Shown here one piece after another: positions 37,298-46,516 of a stretch of 64,000 bases of DNA. Made by a program: the position numbers and the translations under genes. Source of the stretch: Jeotgalibaca arthritidis (GTDB lineage: Bacteria; Bacillota; Bacilli; Lactobacillales; Aerococcaceae); NCBI RefSeq assembly GCF_011100465.1, contig NZ_CP049740.1, forward strand, positions 1,604,001 through 1,668,000, read 5' to 3'. How positions within the stretch are numbered: position 1 is the stretch's first letter; each line of letters begins with the position of its first letter. The notes under the pieces are model-generated. The model had not been told where the DNA came from, did no database searches, and was given only the letters and a program-made list of their open reading frames with translations.

Positions 37298-38843
37298 TCA
37301 CTTCACCGCCTAAAATTTTCGCATATTCACTAAATGAACGAGTAGAGACTTCAATCCCAGTATAAGTTGTAGAGATACTTTCAATTCCATTAGGAATTTC
37401 TATTCGCTTATGCTGAGATAAATAAGCAGCGACATCTCTAAAGTCGTTGGCACTCCATAATTCATTTTCGATACAATATTCAAGGGCTGCGTCGCGTTCT
37501 GCTGGATACAGTTGAATACTTTTTTCCAACACCATAAACTGATCTCGAGCGTATCGCTTATACTTTTCAACGATTTTATCTATAAAGAGAATCGCTTTTT
37601 CTTCTGGTTCGAATAAGTCAATCATTGCTGTGCGATATTTTTGTAATGTTTTTTCTCGGTTCCGGCCATGATTGCGATTTTTTACCAGCTTTCCTTTTTC
37701 CAAAGAAATGGTATGTCGTGCAATCTCATCACCAGTGATCTTATGTAAAATGATTAATTCTTGATCCTTTTCATAGAGGTGGACTTGATTGGAACCAACC
37801 GTTTTATAGGTACCAAGCGGTACCGAGTAGCGGTTTCCTCTAAATCGAATCGTGTTGTCTTTATTTACGGTAGCTGTTATACTATTTTGGAAAGATATAT
37901 CTTTGTGTTTGATTGAAGAGACTGGTTTCAAGTGTGCTTTTTCCAGAAGGAACACTGAATCTGGTCTCTTTTTTGTGGTCCCGTGAACTTTATGATTCCC
38001 TGTACGTTCCAACCATGCGCAGGATTTTTCATTCCAATCCTCTAGACCATCATAAACTCGATTTTTTGCGAAATTTGATTTTACATACCCAACGACTTTT
38101 TCAATCTTTCCTTTACTTTCAGGATCCCCGCCACGACACAAGTAAACATTAAAGCCAAGGGCTTGTTGATAAGCCTGGAAGTCTTGAGTGAGTAAAAGAT
38201 CACCGGCATTTTCGTTCACTGCGATTAGATTGTCTTGGTCATAGACCATCTCTTGAGGCAGGCCCCCAAAATGACGAAAGGCATTTTCATGTGAGCGAAT
38301 CGTATCTTTAGTCGTAAAAGGCCGATCTAGCCACTCAATATATTTATAACGGCTATGCGATAAAACAAAAGAGATAAAGTGTAGTTTGATTTCTTCTTCG
38401 TTTCTTGTTTTTTGCTTGGTTTCTCCCCAATCCACTTGTATTTGAGCACCCATTTCAACTTCAGGAACCGCTTCGTATTGTCGTATGTTTTTATGCTTAG
38501 GTATCGCATATTGATCTCTTAAATTCTTCACATAGGATCGAACGGTACTCGAGCTCACTTTGAAGTCCGGATATTCCTCCAACAACCAATCTTCGATTTG
38601 AGCTGCTGATAAATCGCTATGTTCCTTTAGCCACTCAAGAATCGTATCCGCATAAGGATCTAATTTTTTTGTCCGGTTTTGTAAACTGTATGTCCATTCG
38701 GACATTTCTTCAAAGTCCTTTTCTAAATACTTTCTTACTGTATCTCGGTTTACTCCAACTTTTCTTTCAATTTGACTTTTGTTGAATCCCAATCGATGCA
38801 ATCGATGGACCTCATGATAAAAACTCATCTTCTTTTCGTTCAC
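37290..38843 (-). CDS. istA: IS21 transposase IstA (element B)
   Basis: A 517-residue transposase on the minus strand with the same architecture as in element A: HTH (KSQIERKVGVNRDTVRKYL), QVDWGETKQ, EMVYDQDNL and DPESKGKIE as the DDE triad, and NRYSVPLGTYK in the C-terminal domain. Coding sequence is intact. It is more AT-rich than element A, so it is a different IS21 subtype and not a duplicate. Confidence 0.94.
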   Translation of the reverse strand: MNEKKMSFYHEVHRLHRLGFNKSQIERKVGVNRDTVRKYLEKDFEEMSEWTYSLQNRTKKLDPYADTILEWLKEHSDLSAAQIEDWLLEEYPDFKVSSSTVRSYVKNLRDQYAIPKHKNIRQYEAVPEVEMGAQIQVDWGETKQKTRNEEEIKLHFISFVLSHSRYKYIEWLDRPFTTKDTIRSHENAFRHFGGLPQEMVYDQDNLIAVNENAGDLLLTQDFQAYQQALGFNVYLCRGGDPESKGKIEKVVGYVKSNFAKNRVYDGLEDWNEKSCAWLERTGNHKVHGTTKKRPDSVFLLEKAHLKPVSSIKHKDISFQNSITATVNKDNTIRFRGNRYSVPLGTYKTVGSNQVHLYEKDQELIILHKITGDEIARHTISLEKGKLVKNRNHGRNREKTLQKYRTAMIDLFEPEEKAILFIDKIVEKYKRYARDQFMVLEKSIQLYPAERDAALEYCIENELWSANDFRDVAAYLSQHKRIEIPNGIESISTTYTGIEVSTRSFSEYAKILGGEVNE

Positions 38844-38959
38844 CTTTCATCCTCCAATTCAATTGATACTTTAAAAGTATAACTGAATTGGCTATATTTC
38901 TGGAATAAAGTGCCGAAACTTATTTGGCAATAATTGACTATTCTAATTTAGCATTAACA

Positions 38960-38964
38960 ACAAG
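38960..38964. repeat. Right target-site duplication (ACAAG) of the outer IS21-type element
   Basis: Second copy of the 5-base duplication that flanks the outer element; see the partner at 32312-32316. Confidence 0.9.
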
Positions 38965-39713
38965 CAGGGGTACGCTATTCTATTGAGAACCCCGATGCGT
39001 ACATCTAATCGAATATGATCGGCTTCTACAATATTTTAGAAGCTTGCCGTCATCATCCAGTTGACCACTTAATTTATGCATCATCGAGCTCAGTTTACGG
39101 ATCGAATAAGAAAGTTCCCTTTGAAGAAACCGACTTTGTTGATCATCCGGTATCATTGTATGCATCTACTAAGAAATCAAATGAATTAATGGCCCATACC
39201 TATAGCCACCTTTACAATATTCCAGCTACAGGATTGCGCTTCTTTACGGTATATGGTCCAATGGGTCGTCCAGATATGGCCTACTTTGGATTTACTGACC
39301 GTTACTTTAATAACCAACCTATTAGTATTTTTAACAATGGAGACTTTGAGAATGACTTGTACCGCGACTTTACATACATTGATGACATTGTAACGGGAAT
39401 CGTTAAACTAATTCCACATGCGCCAGAGAAATCAGCAGACAAAGTAGCTCATGACGTTTATAACATTGGGAATAACAACCCTGAAAAACTAATGGTCTTT
39501 ATTCATGCTCTAGAAGCAGCATTAACGAATGCTTTAGGTAGAGAGGTTGAATTTGAGAAGATTTTTGAACCGATTAAGGCAGGAGATGTACCAGCAACCT
39601 ATGCATCAACTGATAAATTACAAGCTGCAATTGGATTTAAACCACAAACCTCCATTCAAGATGGACTTCAAAAATTTTCGGACTGGTATGTCGCATACTA
39701 TAACAAAAAATAG
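38965..39713 (+). pseudogene. UDP-glucuronate 4-epimerase, 3' fragment with a nonsense codon
   Basis: After the IS nest the frame continues AGVRYSIENPDAYI, then a TAA at 39006-39008 in place of the expected Glu codon, then SNMIGFYNILEACRHHPV, IYASSSSVYG, YASTKKSNE (the Tyr of Tyr-x3-Lys), RFFTVYGPMGRPDMA and RDFTYIDDIV. These are hallmark segments of UDP-glucuronate 4-epimerase, which interconverts UDP-GlcA and UDP-GalA. So the gene has three independent defects: lost 5' end, IS insertion and a stop codon. An internal ATG at 39015 opens a 232-codon frame, but this would lack the whole NAD-binding fold. Confidence 0.9.
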
Positions 39714-39725
39714 GAGGCTGCACTG

Positions 39726-40924
39726 TTGAAAGAATTGATCCAAACATTCAATCATCGTTATAAAGAGACTGATGTTCGAGCGGTTAAGTCACCGCTTCGG
39801 ATTTGTCCTATAGGTGCCCATTCGGACCATCAAGGTGGTTTAGTGACGGGCATGACCTTAGATGCTAGTGTGATATGGTTTATACACCGACTGAAGATGG
39901 TTATGTGCGTATCGAAAGTATGGACTTCCCTGATAAAGAGTTGTTCCATGTTACTCATGATTCTGACTATATTCCCGGTTTTTGGGGAACCTACATTCGC
40001 GGTGCAGTGATGGCTATACGTCAAGACTACGTCCTTAAAAAAGGCATTAATGCCATTGTTAGTGGAAAATTACCAATTGGTGGACTTAGTTCATCAGCTG
40101 CTGTGACGACGGCTTACTTGATGGCATTATGTGACGCAAATGATATTGATGTTTCAAAGTTAGACTTAATTCAATATAGCCACTGGGTTGAAACGCAATT
40201 TATCGGATTGAAAAATGGTATTTTAGACCAATCCGCAAATATATTAAGTATGGATAATCAATTGTTAGTGATGGATTGCTTATCAAACGAACATCAACTT
40301 GTTTCAAAAGGCAAAGCAATGCCAGACTTTGACGTTGTTGTTGTTTATTCAGGTATTTCTAAACAACTGATTTCGACTGACTTTAATAATCGTACCGATG
40401 AATTGCGTGTAGCTGGCTGGTTGCTTCTAGATGCGAAAGGTGAAGGCTACACGCCAGCTTTGGAAGATGTTAAATTACGTCAGATTTCATCTAAGATTTA
40501 CGATGAGTTTAAAGATCAGCTGCCCGAACGCTTCCGTAAACGTGCAGCTCATTATTATACCGAACAGGCTCGTGTTGAAAAAGGGGCTCAAGCTTGGGCT
40601 GAATGTGACTTACATACCTTTGGTCAGCTGATGTTTGAATCGGGTGAGAGTTCGTTCTATCAGTATGAATCTGGTATTCCTGAAATGAAATCAATCTTCT
40701 ATATTTTAAAAGATTGTCCAGGTGTCTATGGGGCACGTCCTAGTGGAGCGGGATACCGAGGCGCTGTCATCGGTCTGATTGATCCAGCTTATAAAGAACA
40801 AATTAAAGCGAAAATTGATGAGATTTATCCCGCTCGCCATCCAGAATACAAGGATAGCTATGCGGTCAACTTTTGTAAGACTGCAGATGGTGCCCATTTA
40901 ATAAACGATTTGGTGGTGGAATAA
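39726..40924 (+). pseudogene. GHMP kinase, galacturonokinase-like, with a one-base frameshift
   Basis: The TTG at 39726 follows AGGAGG by 8 bases. The first frame reads SPLRICPIGAHSDHQGGL and then runs wrong at about 39873. Restoring one base there (GTG-nAT-ATG) joins it to the second frame (MVYTPTEDGYVRIES, LPIGGLSSSAAVTTAYL, GLKNGILDQSA, GARPSGAGYRG). 'RICPIGAH-DHQGG' differs from galactokinase 'IGEHTDYN' and matches what I remember of plant galacturonokinase; GILDQSA and ECG/ESG positions agree too. The full protein would be about 399 residues and would form a uronic acid 1-phosphate. It neighbours a broken UDP-GlcA 4-epimerase and a nucleotidyltransferase. A sequencing error at 39873 is possible. 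Confidence 0.75.
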
Positions 40925-40925
40925 A

Positions 40926-41660
40926 ATGAAAGTTGTTATTTTAGCGGCAGGCTATGCCACACGTTTGTATCCTTTAACGGAGAATCAACCGAAACCACTA
41001 CTAAAGGTGGCGGGCAAAAGTATTTTAGACCATGCAATGGAAAAGATTGACCGTGTTAAAGAGATTGATGAAGTGATTATTGTGACTAATGATAAATTTG
41101 CTGGTCATTTCGAAGAGTGGAAAAAAGCTGTGACCTATTCAAAATCATTAACTGTGGTTAATGATGGTACATTAACAAATGATACACGCCTAGGTGCTAT
41201 CGGTGATATTCAATTTGTGATCAATCAATTGAAGATTGATGATGACTTAATGATTATTGCAGGAGACAATTTATTTGAATTTGAATTGGCAGATTTTGCA
41301 AGCTTCTTCTATGACAAAGCTTCTGATTGCATCACCACTTATCATGAAGCTAATGAGGCGCAGTTAAAACGCGCAGGTGTGATTGAAATTGATGATGAGA
41401 GTCGCGTATTATCCTTTGAAGAGAAGCCAGAACAGCCAAAATCTTCATTCTGTGTACCTGCTTTTTATCTTTATCGAAAAGATACACTGCCTTTCTTCCA
41501 AAAATACCTAGAAGAAGGCAATAATCCAGATGCGCCAGGGCATTTTGTACCGTATTTAATTAAACATAAAGCCGTTCACGCCTTCCAATTCCAAGGCAAA
41601 CGTTATGATATTGGAACGCTTGAAAGTTATGAAGCAGTTCAAAAAATCTTTGAAAAATAA
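40926..41660 (+). CDS. Sugar-1-phosphate nucleotidyltransferase
   Basis: A 244-residue GT-A-like nucleotidyltransferase. The signature AAGYATRLYPLTENQPKPLL has Ala where most relatives have Gly in GTR; AGDNLFEF, SFEEKPEQPKSSFCVPAFYL and YDIGTLESY follow. It begins one base after the kinase stop and forms one unit with it. The obvious inference is that it turns the kinase product, possibly GalA-1-phosphate, into an NDP-sugar, which the epimerase then interconverts. Nucleotide and sugar specificity are unproven. Confidence 0.8.
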   Translation: MKVVILAAGYATRLYPLTENQPKPLLKVAGKSILDHAMEKIDRVKEIDEVIIVTNDKFAGHFEEWKKAVTYSKSLTVVNDGTLTNDTRLGAIGDIQFVINQLKIDDDLMIIAGDNLFEFELADFASFFYDKASDCITTYHEANEAQLKRAGVIEIDDESRVLSFEEKPEQPKSSFCVPAFYLYRKDTLPFFQKYLEEGNNPDAPGHFVPYLIKHKAVHAFQFQGKRYDIGTLESYEAVQKIFEK

Positions 41661-41668
41661 CACAATAG

Positions 41669-41702
41669 ATAGGTTTGTCTGAAAAGACGAGCCTATTTTT
41701 TA
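41669..41702 (+). terminator. Rho-independent terminator
   Basis: Hairpin with arms 41669-41680 and 41685-41696 around a GAAA tetraloop, followed by a T-run. It ends the uronate-sugar segment 8 bases after the nucleotidyltransferase stop. Confidence 0.85.
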
Positions 41703-41723
41703 CGATTCTGTTAAATTGTTCAC

Positions 41724-41761
41724 TTTAGAATTTTGTTATTTCTAAAAGTAACATATACTAT
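41724..41761 (+). promoter_or_regulatory. Candidate promoter with overlapping inverted repeat before the LCP genes
   Basis: TTGTTA (41733-41738) and TACTAT (41756-41761) are 17 bases apart. The inverted repeat TTTAGAA (41724-41730)/TTCTAAA (41740-41746) straddles the -35 and could be an operator. The start codon of the first LCP gene is about 58 bases further on. Confidence 0.45.
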
Positions 41762-41818
41762 AGCTTAGTATTATCAATTTTTATGCTTTTTTAAGGCGAA
41801 AAGAGGAACTATATTTAT

Positions 41819-42928
41819 ATGAGTGAGAACAGAAGGACTTTACATCGAAAAAAGAGAAGAAATAAAAAAATTATATTTGTAGCTATTGCTTTATTTTTGA
41901 TGTTTTATACCGGAGCTTGGTTTATTTTTAACCAGGTTAACTCTTCAATAGGTAATATATTTAATGATATTAGTGTTAATGATAAGAGAGATGGTAGTAG
42001 TGTAGTCATTAATCAGACGCAACCCATATCTTTTGTTTTTCTAGGTGTAGATAATGGTGTTGATGGGAGAGAAACTGATGTAGGTAGATCAGATGCAATT
42101 ATAATAGCTACTTTAAATCCTAATACAAACAAGACGACTTTAGTCAGTATTCCTAGAGATACGTATGCATTGATGGATGGTTATGAATCAGAATATGGAT
42201 GGATTTTCTATGATAAGATTACCCATGCCTATGCTTACGGAGAAGCTGAAATGTCTATTAATTCTATACAAGAGTTGATTAATGTTCCAATCGATTATTA
42301 TGTGGAAATAAATATGCAAGGTTTAGTTGATATAGTAGATGCTATAGATGGTATTGAAGTAACGAGTCCTTTAACATTTGAATCTAGCGGACACCTATTT
42401 AATGAAGGCGTTACAGAAGTGTTAAATGGAACTGAGGCTTTGGTGTTTGCTCGTATGAGGAAAGAGGATCCCGAGGGAGATTTTGGTAGACAAAAAAGAG
42501 AGAAGCTTGTTATAGAAGCAATTATTAATAAAGTTCTTAGTTTTGAAACACTTACAAACTACCAAACTATTTTACAAACGATGGAAGATAATGTAAAAAC
42601 AAATCTTTCTTTTAAACAAATGACTGACATACTAGCTGGGTATAGGGGCGCCTTGGAGAATATTGAGCAAGATAACTTAATCGGAGAAGAGCTGTGGTTA
42701 GATGAGATTTATTACTTGTATGCTAATCCAGAAAATCGATTAGAAATATCCAATATTTTAAGGGAAGAACTAGAACTAGATTCTATTGAAATTGAAGAAT
42801 TGACTCTGTCTGATACAGACTGGAACTATTTATATAATTATTATTATGTAGAAGACGATACTAGTGAAGAAGTTTATGAAGATAATAATATTTACGCTGA
42901 AGAATATTTAGAAGAAAACCAATATTAA
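41819..42928 (+). CDS. LytR-CpsA-Psr family protein with acidic tail
   Basis: A 369-residue membrane-anchored LCP phosphotransferase, which transfers undecaprenyl-linked glycopolymers to peptidoglycan. A basic cytoplasmic start (RKKRRNKK) precedes one helix (residues about 19-39). The LCP domain shows FVFLGVDNG, GRSDAIIIATLNP, SIPRDTYAL, KITHAYAYG and VFARMRKEDPEGDFGRQKRE, including the arginines and acidic residues that bind the pyrophosphate. The last 35 residues are strongly acidic and Tyr-rich, unlike the second copy. It likely attaches the EPS made here to the wall. Confidence 0.92.
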   Translation: MSENRRTLHRKKRRNKKIIFVAIALFLMFYTGAWFIFNQVNSSIGNIFNDISVNDKRDGSSVVINQTQPISFVFLGVDNGVDGRETDVGRSDAIIIATLNPNTNKTTLVSIPRDTYALMDGYESEYGWIFYDKITHAYAYGEAEMSINSIQELINVPIDYYVEINMQGLVDIVDAIDGIEVTSPLTFESSGHLFNEGVTEVLNGTEALVFARMRKEDPEGDFGRQKREKLVIEAIINKVLSFETLTNYQTILQTMEDNVKTNLSFKQMTDILAGYRGALENIEQDNLIGEELWLDEIYYLYANPENRLEISNILREELELDSIEIEELTLSDTDWNYLYNYYYVEDDTSEEVYEDNNIYAEEYLEENQY

Positions 42929-42948
42929 ATAAGATGGGATGTGCAAAA

Positions 42949-43917
42949 ATGGAAGAAGGAAGACGCTCTCGTTCAAGAAAAAGAAAGAAAAAGAGAACAG
43001 GACTTAAAATTGTTTTATTTTTATTATTAGTCGCACTTATTGCTGTAGGAGGATTTGCATTTAATGTTTTTAGACATTTAAATGATGCAACAGATGATAT
43101 TTATACACCTATTGCTGAAGAAGAAGTGGATGATATTCGTGGAAGTGCGGTCACTTTAAGTAGTAAAGAACCCATTTCTATTTTATTATTAGGCGTTGAT
43201 TCAGGAGACTTAGGTCGTACTGAACAAGGCCGTTCGGATTCAATTATGGTGGCGACAGTTAACCCAACAACCAAGAAAGCAACATTGATGAGTATTCCAC
43301 GTGACACCTACGCTGAAATTGTCGGATATGGGACTTGGGATAAAATTAACCACGCCTATGCCTTTGGTGGAACAGGTATGTCAATTAATTCTATTCAAAA
43401 TTTCTTAAATATACCCATTGACTATTATGTAACAGTTAATATGGCTGGGATTCAAGAAATTGTCAATGCAGTTGGGGGAGTAGATATTGTTAGTCCACTT
43501 ACCTTTACACAAGATGGCTATACCTTCTATGAGGGCCAAGTTAACCACATGGATGGTGAGGCTGCACTGGCATTTGCTCGTATGCGCTATGCAGATTTAG
43601 ATGGTGACATGGGACGTCAAAGACGTCAGCAATTAATTATTGAAGGCGTCATCGACAAAGTAATTAGCCCATCGACCTTATTTAATTACCAAGATATTTT
43701 AGGATCATTGTCGAATAATATTCAAACAAATTTCCAATCATCAGATTACTTGAAGCTACAGAGTAATGACTATCTTGCGGCAGCGAGAAATATTCAAAGT
43801 GAGCAATTGTCAGGTAGCGGTAGTACGTTATCAGACGGTATTTGGTACTATTTTGTACCAGATGAAGAGCTATACCGGATTCAAACTTTATTGCGTACTG
43901 AGTTAGAATTAAACTAA
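42949..43917 (+). CDS. LytR-CpsA-Psr family protein
   Basis: Second LCP protein, about 322 residues. Very basic start (RRSRSRKRKKKR), one helix, then ILLLGVDSGDLGR, GRSDSIMVATVNP, SIPRDTYAE, KINHAYAFGG and FARMRYADLDGDMGRQRRQ. It resembles its neighbour throughout the LCP domain but lacks the acidic tail and uses a different codon style, so the pair is an old duplication or separately acquired. The ATG at 42949 lies 8 bases after GGGATG; an in-frame ATG at 42934 has no good ribosome site. Confidence 0.92.
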   Translation: MEEGRRSRSRKRKKKRTGLKIVLFLLLVALIAVGGFAFNVFRHLNDATDDIYTPIAEEEVDDIRGSAVTLSSKEPISILLLGVDSGDLGRTEQGRSDSIMVATVNPTTKKATLMSIPRDTYAEIVGYGTWDKINHAYAFGGTGMSINSIQNFLNIPIDYYVTVNMAGIQEIVNAVGGVDIVSPLTFTQDGYTFYEGQVNHMDGEAALAFARMRYADLDGDMGRQRRQQLIIEGVIDKVISPSTLFNYQDILGSLSNNIQTNFQSSDYLKLQSNDYLAAARNIQSEQLSGSGSTLSDGIWYYFVPDEELYRIQTLLRTELELN

Positions 43918-43940
43918 GATAGCAAAGGATGAGTGATAAG

Positions 43941-44954
43941 ATGGCAGTTTTAGTAACAGGTGGCGCAGGTTATATCGGAAGCCACACCGTAGTTGAATTA
44001 TTAAATAATAATTATGAGGTTGTCATTGTTGATAACTATTCAAACAGTAAACCAGAAGTGTTAAATCGAATCAAACAAATTACTGGTAAAGATGTTACCT
44101 TCTATGAAGCAGACTTATTAGACAAGCCAGCTTTGGAAGCTATTTTTGAAAGAGAAACCATTGATTCGGTCATTCATTTCGCCGGCTATAAGGCAGTTGG
44201 GGAATCCGTTGCAATGCCGATTAATTATTACCACAATAATATTACGGGTACGTTAATGTTGTTAGAGGCTATGAAAGCCAATAATGTGAAAAAAATTGTC
44301 TTCAGTTCATCTGCAACAGTTTACGGTATGAATAACGTGTCGCCATTAACGGAAGACATGCCTACTAGTGCAACAAACCCTTACGGCTATACAAAAGTCA
44401 TGATTGAACAAATCCTTCAAGATGTTCATGTCTCTGACAACGAATGGGATATGGCACTCTTACGTTACTTCAATCCAATTGGTGCTCATGAATCTGGTTT
44501 AATCGGTGAAGACCCATCAGGAATCCCGAATAACTTGATGCCTTACATCACTCAAGTAGCTGTAGGCAAACGACCACAATTAAGTGTCTTTGGTAACGAT
44601 TATGATACACCAGACGGCACAGGTGTCCGTGACTACATTCACGTTGTCGATTTAGCTAAAGGCCACCTGAAAGCTCTAGAGAGCTTTGAAAAGCTGCCTG
44701 GTGTTGGTATTTATAACCTGGGTACAGGAGTTGGTTACAGCGTTCTTGACTTGGTTCATAACTTTGAAAAGGCAAATGACCTTGCTATTCCTTATACAAT
44801 TGTGGACCGTCGTCCTGGCGATATTGGAACTTGCTATGCAGATGCGACTCGTGCGTCAGAGTTGTTAAACTGGCAAACAGAAAAAGATTTGGAAGACATG
44901 TGCCGTGATTCGTGGAACTGGCAAAAAAACAATCCAAATGGGTATTTAAAATAA
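43941..44954 (+). CDS. galE: UDP-glucose 4-epimerase
   Basis: About 337 residues. [16 protein letters not shown] binds [15 protein letters not shown] and SSSATVYG are GalE-specific, YGYTK is the Tyr-x3-Lys, and [33 protein letters not shown] and DRRPGDIG complete the signature. It supplies UDP-galactose for EPS. The ATG 43929 touches AAAGG; ATG 43941 is the better spaced start. Confidence 0.96.
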   Translation: MAVLVTGGAGYIGSHTVVELLNNNYEVVIVDNYSNSKPEVLNRIKQITGKDVTFYEADLLDKPALEAIFERETIDSVIHFAGYKAVGESVAMPINYYHNNITGTLMLLEAMKANNVKKIVFSSSATVYGMNNVSPLTEDMPTSATNPYGYTKVMIEQILQDVHVSDNEWDMALLRYFNPIGAHESGLIGEDPSGIPNNLMPYITQVAVGKRPQLSVFGNDYDTPDGTGVRDYIHVVDLAKGHLKALESFEKLPGVGIYNLGTGVGYSVLDLVHNFEKANDLAIPYTIVDRRPGDIGTCYADATRASELLNWQTEKDLEDMCRDSWNWQKNNPNGYLK

Positions 44955-45094
44955 TAATTTTATTAATTGTGACAAAAAATATGTTATATTCATAAAATAT
45001 TCTGTGATAAAATAAGAAAAGATTCATTTTTTACTAATTACGAGAGTATGTTGTTAACAATTTTATTATAATTAAAAAGGAGAATAACTTAAAA

Positions 45095-46408
45095 ATGGAA
45101 TTATATGATAGTTTGATTTCAAAAGAAAAAAAACTAGCCTTAGTTGGTTTAGGGTATGTTGGAATGCCGATTGCTGTAGCCTTTGCTGAGAAAGTAAATG
45201 TTATCGGATTTGATACAAATAAAGAAAAAATCGCTTTATATAAAAAAGGAATTGATCCAACCAACGAAGTAGGAAATGAAGTTATTAAGAATACTTCAGT
45301 AGATTTTACATATGACGAAAATAGACTTAAAGAAGCTAATTTTATTGTCATTGCGGTTCCTACTCCAATTAATCAAGATAAAACGCCTGACTTATCTCCA
45401 GTTGAAGGTGCTACTAGAACTGTGGGTAGAAATCTTAAAAAAGGTTCAGTCGTGGTTTACGAATCAACAGTGTATCCAGGAGTTACAGAAGATGTATGTA
45501 TCCCTATTCTCGAAGAAGAGTCGGGCTTAAAGTGTGGCGTGGATTTCAAAGTAGGATACTCACCAGAGAGAATAAATCCAGGTGACAAAGTGCACAGGCT
45601 AGAAAATATTATTAAAATTGTTTCTGGAATTGATGAGGAGAGTTTAGAACTCATTGCAAAAGTCTATGAGTTAGTGATTGAGGTAGGAGTTCATAGAGCA
45701 AAGAGTATTAAAGTAGCAGAAGCTGCTAAAGTTGTAGAAAATAGTCAAAGAGATATTAACATTGCGTTTATGAATGAGTTAGCAATGGCTTTTGATCGAA
45801 TGGGAATTAATACAATGGAAGTTGTAGAAGCTATGAACACTAAATGGAATTCTTTAGGTTTTACTCCTGGTTTAGTAGGAGGACATTGTATAGGTGTAGA
45901 TCCATATTATTTCGTCTATGAAGCTGAAAAATTAGGTTATCACTCTCAAATAGTATTGTCTGGTAGGCAAATAAATGATGGGATGGGTAATTTTATTACA
46001 GATTCTATTATCAAAAAACTAGTTCTTTCTGGGAAAAAAGTTAGAGATGCGCGAGTAGGGATATTTGGCTTGACTTTTAAAGAAAATACACCAGACATAA
46101 GAAACACAAAAGTTACAGATATTATTAGTGGTTTAAATAGTTATGGAATCGAACCGATTGTAACGGATCCTATAGCTGATATCAGTGAGACTAAAAGAGA
46201 ATATAATATTGATTTAATTTCTCAAAGTGATATTAGAGATTTAGATTGCGTTGTACTTGCTGTAACTCATGATGACTATAAAGAAATGTCATTCTCAGAT
46301 TTTGAAAAATTCTACTCTAATACTGATGAGAAAGTATTCATAGATATCAAGAGTATGTTTGAAGAAAATGAGATTGTTAGCAAAGGTTATCATTACTGGT
46401 CGTTATAA
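45095..46408 (+). CDS. Nucleotide-sugar dehydrogenase, TviB/WbpO-like (UDP-N-acetylhexosamine 6-dehydrogenase)
   Basis: A 437-residue NAD-dependent dehydrogenase oxidising C6 of a UDP-sugar to the acid. LALVGLGYVGMPIAVAFAE at the start, VPTPINQDKTPDLSPV, YESTVYPGVTEDV, SPERINPGD and the catalytic Cys in GGHCIGVDPYYF are seen. The 'PERINPGD' and 'CIGVDPYY' forms mark the TviB/WbpO subgroup acting on UDP-GlcNAc or UDP-GalNAc, distinct from Ugd at 47409. It stands alone between a 140-base AT-rich gap and a terminator and has a strong AAAGGAG site. As the Ugd gene is frameshifted, this may be the only active C6 dehydrogenase of the locus. Confidence 0.85.
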   Translation: MELYDSLISKEKKLALVGLGYVGMPIAVAFAEKVNVIGFDTNKEKIALYKKGIDPTNEVGNEVIKNTSVDFTYDENRLKEANFIVIAVPTPINQDKTPDLSPVEGATRTVGRNLKKGSVVVYESTVYPGVTEDVCIPILEEESGLKCGVDFKVGYSPERINPGDKVHRLENIIKIVSGIDEESLELIAKVYELVIEVGVHRAKSIKVAEAAKVVENSQRDINIAFMNELAMAFDRMGINTMEVVEAMNTKWNSLGFTPGLVGGHCIGVDPYYFVYEAEKLGYHSQIVLSGRQINDGMGNFITDSIIKKLVLSGKKVRDARVGIFGLTFKENTPDIRNTKVTDIISGLNSYGIEPIVTDPIADISETKREYNIDLISQSDIRDLDCVVLAVTHDDYKEMSFSDFEKFYSNTDEKVFIDIKSMFEENEIVSKGYHYWSL

Positions 46409-46417
46409 TTATACGGG

Positions 46418-46464
46418 AAGACCTCTAAGTTATCATAAAGATGACTCAGAGGTCTTTCTTATTT
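46418..46464 (+). terminator. Rho-independent terminator
   Basis: AAGACCTCT (46418-46426) pairs with AGAGGTCTT (46448-46456), with further pairing of AGTTATC/GATGACT inside, followed by TCTTATTT. It ends the dehydrogenase transcript. Confidence 0.85.
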
Positions 46465-46475
46465 CCATGGATATT

Positions 46476-46484
46476 TGGTATAAT
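46476..46484 (+). promoter_or_regulatory. Extended -10 promoter before galU
   Basis: TGG-TATAAT at 46476-46484 is a perfect extended -10 (TGnTATAAT). It lies 33 bases before the galU ATG, immediately after the preceding terminator. No convincing -35 is needed for this class, and none is seen. Confidence 0.65.
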
Positions 46485-46516
46485 AATAAAAGAGAGATTA
46501 TGAAAGAGGGGTCAGC

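Larger units (their letters stand above)
32317..38959 (-). mobile_element. IS21-family element B (outermost of three nested elements)
   Basis: The ends are TGTTAACGTCAAGTAGAAA at 32317 and, on the other strand, TGTTAATGCTAAATTAGAAT from 38959. The element is inserted in the epimerase gene. It has istA (37290-38843) and istB (36548-37297) on the minus strand, and only 33 bases of its left end precede the IS3 element. Subtracting the IS3 composite (32350-36486) leaves 2,506 bp, a normal IS21 size. That arithmetic supports the nesting. Confidence 0.9.

Noticed and set aside
39015-39713. Internal ATG giving a 232-residue 'epimerase'
   Set aside because: It lacks the whole NAD-binding N-terminal fold and has no proper ribosome site; it is the remnant of a gene broken by a stop and an IS.
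44955-45094. Promoter made of TTGTGA (44967) and TATATT (44985)
   Set aside because: The spacing is only 12 bases; the gap may contain a promoter but I cannot place it with confidence.
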